Source of the DNA: JAQXDR01 sp038138625 | Lineage (GTDB): Bacteria; Pseudomonadota; Alphaproteobacteria; Rhodobacterales; Rhodobacteraceae | Length of the DNA stretch: 6,769 bases | Assembly: GCA_038138625.1 (NCBI GenBank) | Contig: JAYQEA010000153.1 | Coordinates: forward strand, 1 to 6,769 | Direction: 5' to 3' | In this document: piece by piece, positions 1-6,402 of the stretch | Layout of the letters: each line of letters begins with the position of its first letter | Numbering within the stretch: the first letter of the stretch is position 1 | The notes under the pieces: generated by a model | Databases searched by the model: none | What the model saw: only the letters and a program-made list of their open reading frames with translations | What the model was told of the DNA's origin: nothing | Made by a program: the position numbers and the translations under genes

Positions 1-800
1 ATGTTCAGGATGGACTTGTGCTGGTCGCTCAGGTCGTTCCAGACGTCAAGGTTGACGTTTGCCGCCAAAGCAGAGCCAGGCTCGTGGAAACCCGCAGTGT
101 AGTAGATCTTGGCAACTTCTTGGAAGCCCGCGCGTTCGTCAGCCATCGGGCCGACCCACTCAAGACCGTCCAAGGCACCCGATGACAGGGCCTGATACAG
201 TTCACCGCCGGGGATGTTCTGAACAGAGGCGCCCAGTTTACCCAAGGCCTGACCACCAAGACCCGGCATCCGGAACTTGAGACCGTTGAAATCCGCCGCG
301 CTTGTAATTTCCTTGCGGAACCAGCCACCGGACTGCGAACCGGAGTTACCCGCGATCAGACCTTTGAGGTTGAAGATCGAGCCCAATTCGTCATGCAGGT
401 CCTGACCACCACCATGGTAGTACCAGTTGCTGACCTCTTGCGCTGTGCCACCGAATGGCACGGCAGTGTAATATGCAAAACCGGGGTGCTGACCGATGAA
501 GTAGTAGTCGGCAGAGTGATACATGTCGGCCTGACCCGAGGACACAGCGTCAAACACCTCGAACGCACCAACCAATTCGCCCGGTGCTTTTTTGTCGATG
601 GTCAGTTGTCCGTCTGACAGTGCAGAAACATATTGCTCTAGGTAGCTGGCAGCATCATCGAGAACAGCAAAACCACGTGGCCACGAGGTGACCATGGTCA
701 GTGTCCGCTTACCCTGTGCATATGCCGGAGCCGCCAGTGTCGAGGCAGCAGCAGCGGAGCCCCCCAAAGCAGAGGTTTTCAAAAAAGAACGACGATCCAT
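1..800 (-). CDS. TRAP transporter solute-binding protein (DctP family, TakP/FcbT1-like), partial
   Basis: This is the periplasmic receptor of a tripartite ATP-independent (TRAP) transporter, which binds an organic acid and delivers it to the membrane QM subunits. The 266 visible codons are open to the left edge; the family is usually about 360 residues, so roughly the last 100 are missing. A twin-arginine signal (RRSFLK, residues 3-8), an Ala-rich core and an AYA cleavage site (residues 26-28) predict Tat export. Family signatures follow: YHGGGQDL (128-135), GWFRKEI (159-165), KFRMPG (175-180) with the carboxylate-binding Arg at 177, and EWVGP (214-218). From memory these match the alpha-keto-acid receptor TakP of Rhodobacter and the FcbT1 (mannitol/chloroaromatic) group, so a carboxylate ligand is likely but not proven. 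The start is chosen because GGGAGGA lies about 6 nt upstream and the Tat motif follows at once. It is transcribed divergently from a two-component system, its probable regulator. The QM subunits would lie beyond the left edge. Confidence 0.9.
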   Translation of the reverse strand, partial: MDRRSFLKTSALGGSAAAASTLAAPAYAQGKRTLTMVTSWPRGFAVLDDAASYLEQYVSALSDGQLTIDKKAPGELVGAFEVFDAVSSGQADMYHSADYYFIGQHPGFAYYTAVPFGGTAQEVSNWYYHGGGQDLHDELGSIFNLKGLIAGNSGSQSGGWFRKEITSAADFNGLKFRMPGLGGQALGKLGASVQNIPGGELYQALSSGALDGLEWVGPMADERAGFQEVAKIYYTAGFHEPGSALAANVNLDVWNDLSDQHKSILN

Positions 801-842
801 GGTTATCCTCCCTATTGGATTAATTCCGTTCGAATGCGCAGA

Positions 843-933
843 CCGTAGCGATGCTTTGGTCAGATCAAAATACCCACCACTACGTAGTTGTTAATTTTTT
901 GCTCATTTTTGAAACTCGAAGTCGATCGCTACG
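843..933. promoter_or_regulatory. Candidate operator cluster sharing CTACG, between divergent genes
   Basis: Three elements share a CTACG core. The perfect palindrome ACTACGTAGT (879-888) extends to 16 bp with one mismatched pair (876-891). CGTAGCGAT (844-852) and ATCGCTACG (925-933) form a perfect 9-bp inverted repeat flanking it. NarL/LuxR-type regulators commonly bind inverted repeats of short half-sites, and such a regulator is encoded by the second gene downstream (2406-3071). Assigning these sites to it is inference. No strong sigma70 promoter was seen for the histidine kinase in the same interval. Confidence 0.4.
867..894 (-). promoter_or_regulatory. Candidate sigma70 promoter of the TRAP receptor gene
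   Basis: Read on the minus strand, TTAACA (889-894) and TATTTT (867-872) are separated by 16 nt. They match the -35 and -10 consensus at 5/6 and 4/6 positions. The predicted transcript would start near 860 and carry a 5' leader of about 60 nt before the ATG at 800. A 10-bp palindrome fills most of the spacer, so a bound regulator would compete with or remodel RNA polymerase here. The call rests on consensus matching alone. Confidence 0.4.
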
Positions 934-981
934 CAGGCTGGACTGGCTGTTTTCACGTTCACGCTGTACAAGAGGGGCGCC

Positions 982-2409
982 ATGTTTGCTGTTCTTGACC
1001 GCTTTCGACTGACCTATGGCCAGAAATTGTTCCTTCTGGCTGCTGTACCGCTCGTCTTATCGGCGGCAGCAATTGCGATTTTGGTGACGAATACGTCGCG
1101 CCAGTTGGCGGAACGCGAAATCGACGCGCTGGAACAACAGTTGATCGCAGCAAAACAAGAGGAGTTGCGCAACTATGTGACGCAGGCGCGTAACGGCTTT
1201 TATTTCATTTACGGTGCGGCAGCGCCCGATGATCAAAAGGCCAAAGATCGCGTCAAACAAATTCTTGCTGCGATGATCTATGGCGACGAGGGCTTCTTTT
1301 TTGTGTATGATTACAATGGAAATAACCTCGTCAGCCCGCGTCAGACCGAGATGATCAATCAAAACTGGACGGGCCTGCAGGACAGTCGCGGCACACCGAT
1401 CGTCGACGAGTTGATCCGTATTGCGCGCCAGGGCGCAGGCTATCACAGATATTTCTGGCCCAAGCCTTCGACAGGAGAAGAAGCCGAAATGATCACCTAC
1501 GTGACATCCTTTCCATCCTGGCAATGGGCCGTTGGCACAGGGGTGTTTATTGACGACGTTGTGGCATCCGTTGCTGCGGCCCGTGCCGAGGTCGAAGCCC
1601 GCGTCCAGCGGACGTTTTTATATATTTCGGGGATCACACTTGGCGGGCTTTTGTTGGTATTCTGTTCTGGAATTATTCTGAATGTTCGCGAACGCCGTTT
1701 GGCCGATGTAAAACTTCAGGCCCTGACGCAGCGCGTATTTGACGCACAAGAAGAAGAGCGTGGACGCGTCGCGCGCGAGCTTCACGATGGAATCAGTCAA
1801 TCTTTGGTAGGCGTCAAATTCGCTTTGGACATCGCCAGACGCAGGATTCTGAAAGGCGACGAGCGGGCCGAAGAAGCGCTCGGCAAAGGTATTGATCACC
1901 TGGCTACTGCCATAGGCGATATGAGGCGTATCAGCCACGACCTGCGGCCGGGCATGCTGGATGATCTCGGGCTCGGACCTGCGCTTCAAAACCTGACGGA
2001 TAATTTCACGACCCGCACAGGGATCACGGCACGTTTTTCAACCGTTGTGTTTCACAATCGTCTCAGCCAGGATGCCAAGATTGCGCTGTACCGTATTGCG
2101 CAAGAGGCCTTGACCAATGTGGAACGCCATTCCAAAGCACAATCGGTCACCGTTGACCTCAGAGGTCACACCCGCGGAGGCACGTTACGGATCACCGATA
2201 CGGGCAAAGGTGTCGGCCAGCATCGTTCGCGGCGACCAAATTCGGGACTTGGGCTTCGCAACATGCAAGAGCGCATGGATCAACTGGGCGGCACCTTGCG
2301 TGTCATGTCCTCAAAATCGGGAACTATTGTCGAAGCCGAGGTTCCACTCACGCATCTCTTGCCTCCCGATAACACAGCATTAATGGATCAAAGGGCGTCA
2401 AATGAATGA
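982..2409 (+). CDS. Cache-domain sensor histidine kinase (HisKA_3 / NarL-partner type)
   Basis: This is a membrane histidine kinase that autophosphorylates and passes phosphate to the response regulator encoded immediately downstream. The 475-residue protein has a first membrane segment at about 16-36 and a periplasmic domain at about 37-211. That domain carries typical single-Cache (sCache_2) blocks: GDEGFFFVYDYNG (101-113), YFWPKP (157-162) and WQWAVGTGVFIDDV (180-193). A second membrane segment lies at about 212-233. The cytoplasmic part has the HisKA_3 motif RELHDG with the phosphoacceptor His268, an N box with Asn379 (QEALTNVERH), DTGKG (406-410) and the GLGLRNMQERM G box (422-432), so it looks catalytically complete. 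The start is supported by AGAGGGG at 971-977, although the spacing is short (4 nt). sCache_2 domains often sense small carboxylates. With a TRAP receptor gene divergent to it, sensing the imported substrate is the likely job (inference). Confidence 0.92.
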   Translation: MFAVLDRFRLTYGQKLFLLAAVPLVLSAAAIAILVTNTSRQLAEREIDALEQQLIAAKQEELRNYVTQARNGFYFIYGAAAPDDQKAKDRVKQILAAMIYGDEGFFFVYDYNGNNLVSPRQTEMINQNWTGLQDSRGTPIVDELIRIARQGAGYHRYFWPKPSTGEEAEMITYVTSFPSWQWAVGTGVFIDDVVASVAAARAEVEARVQRTFLYISGITLGGLLLVFCSGIILNVRERRLADVKLQALTQRVFDAQEEERGRVARELHDGISQSLVGVKFALDIARRRILKGDERAEEALGKGIDHLATAIGDMRRISHDLRPGMLDDLGLGPALQNLTDNFTTRTGITARFSTVVFHNRLSQDAKIALYRIAQEALTNVERHSKAQSVTVDLRGHTRGGTLRITDTGKGVGQHRSRRPNSGLGLRNMQERMDQLGGTLRVMSSKSGTIVEAEVPLTHLLPPDNTALMDQRASNE

Positions 2410-3071
2410 CTGATACTGACCTGACACGCGTTGTGGTTGTAGATGACCACCCAATGGTCGCAGAGGGCATTGAGGCCTTGCTGGACAGTTATGACGACAT
2501 CGAGGTCTTGGCCACCCTGTCAGATGGACATCAGATTATTGAACAGCTGGATGCCCTGAGCCCGGACTTGATTTTGATGGACTTGAACATGCCCGGAATG
2601 AACGGCTTGTCTGCAACTGAAATCATACTGGAACGACGACCCGAAACCCGCATCTTGCTGCTATCGATGCATGACACGCCTGAATACATCCGGTCGGCGC
2701 TATCGCATGGCGCAAGGGGTTACTGCCTAAAGGACGTGCCTACCGAAGAAATCAAACATGCCATTGACGTCGTAATGGGTGGGGGACGCTATCTTTGCAA
2801 CGGGGCTGAGGACGCGATGTCTGCTTCTGTTCCGGACGCGCGCGAACAGCTCACCAACCGTGAACAAACAATTCTATTACAGCTGGCCTCAGGCAAGTCG
2901 AACAAGGCGGTTGCCAACACGCTGGATATTTCTGTCCGCACAGTTGAAACACACCGCAAAAATATAAAACGGAAACTGGGGATCAGTTCTACCGCGGGGC
3001 TGACGCGCTACGCTTTGGAAAACGGGGTTTTACAGGGAACAGGCGCGGCAAGAACAACAGAAATTTCATGA
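2406..3071 (+). CDS. NarL/FixJ (LuxR-type) response regulator
   Basis: This is a DNA-binding response regulator, 221 residues long, the usual size for the NarL family. The receiver domain (about 7-125) has the acidic pair Asp13/Asp14, the phosphoacceptor Asp59 in LILMDLNMPG, Ser87 at the Thr/Ser switch position and the conserved Lys109 (CLKD). The C-terminal LuxR-type helix-turn-helix spans about 149-205, with LTNRE at its start and the recognition-helix block SVRTVETHRKNIKRKLG (176-192). Its ATG overlaps the kinase stop codon (ATGA), which indicates translational coupling and a cognate pair; AAGGG at 2391-2395 can serve as ribosome-binding site. Likely targets are the divergent TRAP operon and possibly its own operon, by analogy with similar transporter-linked systems. 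I do not recognise a specific named orthologue. Confidence 0.93.
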   Translation: MTDTDLTRVVVVDDHPMVAEGIEALLDSYDDIEVLATLSDGHQIIEQLDALSPDLILMDLNMPGMNGLSATEIILERRPETRILLLSMHDTPEYIRSALSHGARGYCLKDVPTEEIKHAIDVVMGGGRYLCNGAEDAMSASVPDAREQLTNREQTILLQLASGKSNKAVANTLDISVRTVETHRKNIKRKLGISSTAGLTRYALENGVLQGTGAARTTEIS

Positions 3072-3397
3072 GGTGTTTTTTGTGTGCATGGCGTGCTCTC
3101 TGACACGCTCATCTGCAAACAACTGGCTGTTTTTTTATTTGGCTTTGTGAAAAAGACCAGCGTGGATTGAGGGCCTTCAGACACTGCGCGCGAGGGTCTG
3201 GAATGTGTGCGTGCAGCCCTAAGCCGCAATGCTAGGTAAATCTACACCCAGAACACGAATGCCACATGAGCCGCAAAATCCTCACAAAAAGCTCCAAACT
3301 AGATAATTTTTTTCGTTCATTCCAAATTAAGCCCACCTTACGCAACAAACGAAAAGAAAATTGGTCTTTTTAAGTTCTTTTTTCTGCCTTCGGGCGG
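3072..3397. other. Gene-free interval between the response regulator and the ilv promoter
   Basis: No coding region with a ribosome-binding site is seen on either strand. A hairpin TTCAGAC/GTCTGGA (3176-3202, one G-U pair) has no following T run, so no clear terminator for the two-component operon was found. From about 3296 to 3383 the DNA is rich in A and T tracts and contains an 8-bp inverted repeat TTTTCGTT/AACGAAAA (3310-3317 and 3348-3355). This could be intrinsically bent DNA or a regulator site upstream of the ilv promoter. Directly before the -35 box a 5-bp stem closes a TTCG tetraloop (3384-3397), with the T tract on its 5' side. Confidence 0.5.
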
Positions 3398-3426
3398 TTG
3401 ACGCCAGACTGAACTGCCAATAGTGT
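3398..3426 (+). promoter_or_regulatory. Predicted sigma70 promoter of the ilvIH leader transcript
   Basis: TTGACG (3398-3403) and TAGTGT (3421-3426) are separated by the optimal 17 nt. The -35 box matches consensus at 5/6 positions; the -10 box matches at the three most conserved positions only. The predicted start is near 3433, a few bases before the ribosome-binding site of the leader peptide. Transcripts terminated at the attenuator would therefore be about 120 nt long. Confidence 0.55.
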
Positions 3427-3454
3427 CTCGAAATCAAGTGAAGGAGCCGCGCTA

Positions 3455-3502
3455 GTGAAGCTACTAGTCAACAAAGTGGAAACATGGCGTATGGGCCGGT
3501 AA
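3455..3502 (+). CDS. ilvIH leader peptide (attenuator, 15 aa)
   Basis: This short reading frame starts with GTG and encodes MKLLVNKVETWRMGR, ending at TAA (3500-3502). A strong ribosome-binding site AAGGAG (3441-3446) lies 8 nt upstream of the start. Codons 3-5 are Leu-Leu-Val, with two adjacent CTA codons, which are uncommon in the genes of this window. These are the end products whose precursors the downstream enzyme makes, so the peptide fits a classical branched-chain amino-acid attenuation leader. A ribosome stalled at codons 3-5 would leave the antiterminator arm (3486-3495) free. A ribosome reaching the stop codon would cover it. No homologue is recalled; the call rests on position, codons and RNA geometry. 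Confidence 0.7.
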   Translation: MKLLVNKVETWRMGR

Positions 3503-3531
3503 CGGTAACCCAGAATTGGATCCCATGCGCC
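3486..3531 (+). promoter_or_regulatory. Antiterminator hairpin of the ilvIH attenuator
   Basis: GGCGTATGGG (3486-3495) can pair with CCCATGCGCC (3522-3531) over 10 bp, with one G-U wobble. The 5' arm lies inside codons 11-14 of the leader peptide. The 3' arm shares GCC (3529-3531) with the terminator stem, so the two structures exclude each other. Low leucine/valine would stall the ribosome early and favour this form, allowing read-through into the acetolactate synthase genes. Confidence 0.65.
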
Positions 3532-3556
3532 CTCGATTGAACACCGGGGGCTTTTT
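3529..3556 (+). terminator. Intrinsic terminator of the ilvIH attenuator
   Basis: GCCCTCG (3529-3535) pairs with CGGGGGC (3545-3551), giving 7 bp with one G-U pair. The loop is 9 nt, and TTTTT (3552-3556) follows at once, then CTTG. The element sits 37 nt before the large-subunit start codon and downstream of the leader peptide. This placement indicates conditional termination and not the end of an upstream operon. Confidence 0.75.
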
Positions 3557-3592
3557 CTTGTGTGACCCAGACATCGTAAACGGAGCGAAACG

Positions 3593-5347
3593 ATGACATC
3601 CCAAATGACCGGAGCAAAAATGGTAGTTCAAGCCCTGCGTGATCAGGGTGTTGACACGGTGTTTGGCTATCCCGGTGGGGCCGTGCTACCGATTTATGAC
3701 GAGGTTTTTCAACAAAACGAAATTCGCCACATCTTGGTCAGGCACGAGCAGGGTGCCGTGCATGCAGCCGAAGTCTACGCAAGGTCTACGGGAAAACCAT
3801 GAGTTGTTCTTTTAACGTCCGTACCGGGCGCTACAAATGCAGTGACCGGACTGACTGATGCATTGATGGATTCGATCCCGATCGTCGTGCTGACGGGACA
3901 GGTTCCGACCTTCATGATTGGCTCTGACGCATTCCAAGAAGCCGACACAGTAGGCATCACCCGCCCCTGTACCAAGCATAACTGGCTGGTAAAGGACACC
4001 AACAAACTGTCCGGAACAATTCACGAGGCATTCCATGTGGCCACGTCCGGGCGTCCGGGACCTGTATTGGTGGATATCCCAAAGGATGTACAATTCGCCA
4101 ACGGCGCATACACACCAAAAGCCAAAGCTGCCACCACGCATTATCAGCCTCAGGTTAAAGGCGATCCAGAGACCATCCTGGAACTGGTTGAGGCGATTGA
4201 GACGGCCCAACGCCCTGTGTTCTATACCGGTGGGGGCGTCATCAACTCGGGTCCAGCTGCGAGCCAGTTATTGCGGGAATTGGTGGATGCCACGGGCATT
4301 CCGATCACATCGACACTGATGGGATTGGGTGCCTATCCAGCATCAAGCCAGAACTGGTTGGGAATGCTTGGTATGCATGGTCTCTACGAGGCCAACCTGG
4401 CAATGCACGGCTGTGACCTGATGATTAACGTGGGGGCACGGTTTGACGACCGCATCACGGGCAGGCTGGATGCATTCAGCCCGAACTCGCAAAAAGCACA
4501 TATCGATATCGACCCGAGTTCTATCAACAAGGTCGTCCGTGTGGACATGCCGATCATCGGTGATGTCGGTCATGTGCTTGAGGATGTCTTGCGCATATGG
4601 AAGTCTCGCGGACGGAAGGTCAACCGCAAAGCTTTACAACAGTGGTGGTCACAGATCGAAGACTGGAGGGCGGTTAATTGTTTGGCCTACAAACCCTCAA
4701 CCGGCACGATCCGGCCACAGCACGCTTTGGCGCGGCTCGAAGCTCTGACCAAAGGCCGTGACCGATACATCACGACAGAGGTGGGTCAGCATCAAATGTG
4801 GGCCGCACAATATCTGGGGTTTGAAGATCCGGGCCGGTGGATGACCTCGGGCGGGTTGGGCACAATGGGCTATGGTGTGCCGGCATCGGTTGGTGTGCAG
4901 ATTGCCCACCCTGACGCTCTGGTCATCAATGTCGCTGGCGAGGCGAGTTGGCTGATGAACATGCAAGAGATGTCAACTGCCGTGCAATACCGCGCCCCTG
5001 TGAAGCAGTTCATTTTGAATAACGAACGCCTCGGCATGGTGCGCCAATGGCAAGAACTGCTTCATGGCGAACGCTATAGTCACAGTTGGTCCGAAGCTTT
5101 GCCTGATTTTGTAAAACTGGCCGAGGCTTTTGGCTGCAAGGGTATCCTGTGTCAGGACCCGGCTGATTTGGATGATGCCATCATGGAGATGCTCGATTAT
5201 GACGGGCCAGTTATCTTTGACTGCCTCGTGGAAAAGCATGAAAACTGTTTCCCCATGATTCCATCGGGTGAACCGCACAACAAAATGCTCTTGGGCGAAG
5301 TCTCCACCAAGGATGCGATCGGAGCATCCGGAGCCGTAATGGTATAA
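3593..5347 (+). pseudogene. ilvI: Acetolactate synthase (AHAS) large subunit, interrupted by in-frame TGA at codon 70
   Basis: AHAS condenses two pyruvates, or pyruvate and 2-ketobutyrate, in the first common step of valine, leucine and isoleucine synthesis, using thiamine diphosphate (TPP), Mg2+ and FAD. The frame from ATG 3593 (CGGAG 7 nt upstream) to TAA 5345-5347 is collinear with a full 584-residue enzyme. It has FGYPGGAVLPIYD (24-36), the cofactor-activating Glu52 (RHEQG), TGGGVI, GARFDDRITG and a TPP motif running from GEAS (449-452) to Asn476-Asn477. Codon 70, normally Gly in the TGKPG-VV block, is TGA at 3800-3802; the same frame continues with no indel. Residues 56, 61 and 77 are Val where Gly is expected, including Gly of TSGPG, and residue 74 is Leu for Val. 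The 69-residue product lacks the active site, and the GTG-start remainder (from 3842) lacks Glu52. An intact attenuator and ilvH suggest recent loss or a sequence error. The symbol ilvB is also used. Confidence 0.85.
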
Positions 5348-5362
5348 ATATGCAAGGCGCGG

Positions 5363-5400
5363 GCAGTCCCCGTCGGGACATTTAACCTGACGGGGACTGC
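5363..5400 (+). other. Strong hairpin in the ilvI-ilvH spacer
   Basis: The arms 5363-5377 and 5386-5400 pair over 15 bp with one G-U wobble, closing an 8-nt A/T-rich loop. The outer 12 bp are perfect (GCAGTCCCCGTC with GACGGGGACTGC). No T run follows, so it is not a typical intrinsic terminator. GCAAGGC occurs directly on both sides (5352-5358 and 5401-5407). Likely roles are mRNA stabilisation or processing that sets the large-to-small subunit ratio, but this is inference. Confidence 0.7.
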
Positions 5401-5437
5401 GCAAGGCCGAAAGCGCTGCGCGAAAGGAGAACAACAC

Positions 5438-5998
5438 ATGTCAGCTCTACACATCAAAAAGGGGTCGACCAAACATTCCGCCTATAATCTGCGTCCCACA
5501 TTCTCGGATGTGCAGGAAACGCATACATTGGCCGTGCTGGTGGATAACGAGGCGGGCGTCCTGGCCCGTGTGATTGGTCTTTTTTCTGGCCGTGGCTACA
5601 ACATTGACAGCCTGACCGTGGCTGAGGTCGATCATGAGGGTCACCGTTCGCGCATCACGGTTGTGACAACCGGCACGCCTCAGGTGATCGAACAGATCAA
5701 AGCTCAGCTTGGGCGTATTGTGCCGGTCCATGAGGTTCACGACCTTACCGTCGAAGGGCGATCGGTCGAGCGGGAGCTTGCCTTGATCAAAGTCGAAGGT
5801 CATGGCGAAAAGCGGGTCGAGGCCCTGCGTCTGGCAGATATTTTTCGCGCGCATGTTGTCGACAGTACTCTTGAGAGCTTTGTTTTTCAAATTACGGGCA
5901 CACCGGATAAAGTAGACGCCTTTGCTGATCTGATGCGGCCATTAGGGTTGGTAGAAATCGCACGTACGGGTGTTGCTGCGCTATCTCGCGGGGCCTAA
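5438..5998 (+). CDS. ilvH: Acetolactate synthase small (regulatory) subunit
   Basis: This regulatory subunit activates the AHAS large subunit and confers feedback inhibition by valine. It has 186 residues, against about 163 in E. coli; the extra length is an N-terminal extension of about 27 residues that I recall from other alphaproteobacterial versions. The ACT domain starts near residue 29 (HTLAVLVDNEAGVLARVIGLF) and contains GRGYNIDSLTVAEVD (51-65). By alignment with E. coli IlvH, Asn37, Gly40 and Asn55 correspond to the valine-site residues Asn11, Gly14 and Asn29, so valine sensitivity is expected. The C-terminal domain (about 110-183) has VERELALIKV, STLESFVFQITG and RTGVAAL. The start is supported by AAGGAG (5424-5429) with 8-nt spacing. 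The gene is intact, unlike the large-subunit gene 90 bp upstream, with which it should form one transcript controlled by the attenuator. Confidence 0.95.
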   Translation: MSALHIKKGSTKHSAYNLRPTFSDVQETHTLAVLVDNEAGVLARVIGLFSGRGYNIDSLTVAEVDHEGHRSRITVVTTGTPQVIEQIKAQLGRIVPVHEVHDLTVEGRSVERELALIKVEGHGEKRVEALRLADIFRAHVVDSTLESFVFQITGTPDKVDAFADLMRPLGLVEIARTGVAALSRGA

Positions 5999-6004
5999 TC
6001 CCAT

Positions 6005-6070
6005 CCTTGGCCACACCAAGGCACACCTGAATGTCACCCTCGCAACTCGGATTGACAGGAAGCCTTGGTG
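6005..6070 (+). other. Competing stem-loops just downstream of ilvH
   Basis: CCTTGG (6005-6010) and CCAAGG (6016-6021) form a 6-bp stem with a 5-nt loop. CACCAAGGC (6014-6022) is also a perfect 9-bp complement of GCCTTGGTG (6062-6070), so one segment can pair with either partner. The short hairpin lies 6 nt after the ilvH stop but has no T run. It may mark the 3' end of the ilv transcript or be incidental. TTGACA (6052-6057) lies in the interval, but no convincing -10 box follows. Confidence 0.35.
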
Positions 6071-6374
6071 GTGCAGTGTGTCATCAAAAAGAGACCAACG
6101 GAGCACGAACAAATTGATATCGCTCTTGAGCCGGGTGCGTGTACCCTAATTGGAACTAGACAGTGTTCTGATCATAAAGTGGCGATTCACTCGCGAAGAT
6201 GAGCCGCCAGCGCATTTGAGATCATATATCGCAAGACTCAAAAGGGTGACGTTAGGACCGCGCCCTAGGGACGGCTTCGGCGGTAAAAGCCGAGTGCGAT
6301 TATGAGATATTGCTGGATATGTCATGCGGTATACCCTGACATCATCACGCCTGATTTGGTCCTGGCTCCGAGGG

Positions 6375-6402
6375 CCGGGATCGCTCACCCGGGGCTTTAT
6401 TT
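6375..6402 (+). terminator. Weak terminator-like hairpin
   Basis: CCGGG (6375-6379) pairs with CCCGG (6388-6392) around an 8-nt loop, followed by GGC and TTTATTTTC. The stem is short and the T run does not abut it, so efficiency is doubtful. An alternative pairing of GCTCC (6365-6369) with GGGGC (6391-6395) would bring the stem up to the T run. It could end read-through from ilvH or belong to something unrecognised. Confidence 0.3.

Noticed and set aside
1057..1524. Minus-strand 155-residue frame
   Set aside because: It lies wholly inside the histidine kinase gene, whose domains are clear; it is an antisense shadow.
3384..3397. Terminator with a TTCG tetraloop (CTGCC/GGCGG)
   Set aside because: The T tract lies 5' of the stem and the -35 box follows directly, so it has wrong polarity for termination on the plus strand; the minus strand has an A run instead.
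3484..3540. Alternative leader peptide MAYGPVTVTQNWIPCALD
   Set aside because: It has no usable Shine-Dalgarno sequence before its ATG, and its translation would run through both attenuator stems. The GTG-started frame at 3455 has AAGGAG at ideal spacing and correctly placed Leu/Val codons.
3800..3802. TGA in ilvI read as a recoded sense codon (selenocysteine, or Gly as in SR1/Gracilibacteria)
   Set aside because: TGA is the true terminator of the histidine kinase (2407-2409) and of the response regulator (3069-3071). The position is a structural Gly in the family, not Cys or Sec, and the other genes are ordinary alphaproteobacterial ones.
3842..5347. A separate 501-residue gene starting at GTG 3842
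   Set aside because: It is the in-frame remainder of the acetolactate synthase large subunit, with no ribosome-binding site, and it lacks the N-terminal 83 residues including catalytic Glu52.
4973..5437. Minus-strand 154-residue frame
   Set aside because: It is antisense to the conserved C-terminal half of the acetolactate synthase large subunit and the spacer hairpin, with no recognisable product.
6052..6080. Promoter starting with TTGACA after ilvH
   Set aside because: The -35 match is perfect, but no acceptable -10 box occurs 15-19 nt downstream and no gene follows.
6146..6388. Possible insertion-sequence remnant or 80-residue minus-strand gene
   Set aside because: No transposase motif, terminal inverted repeat pair or target duplication could be identified by eye.
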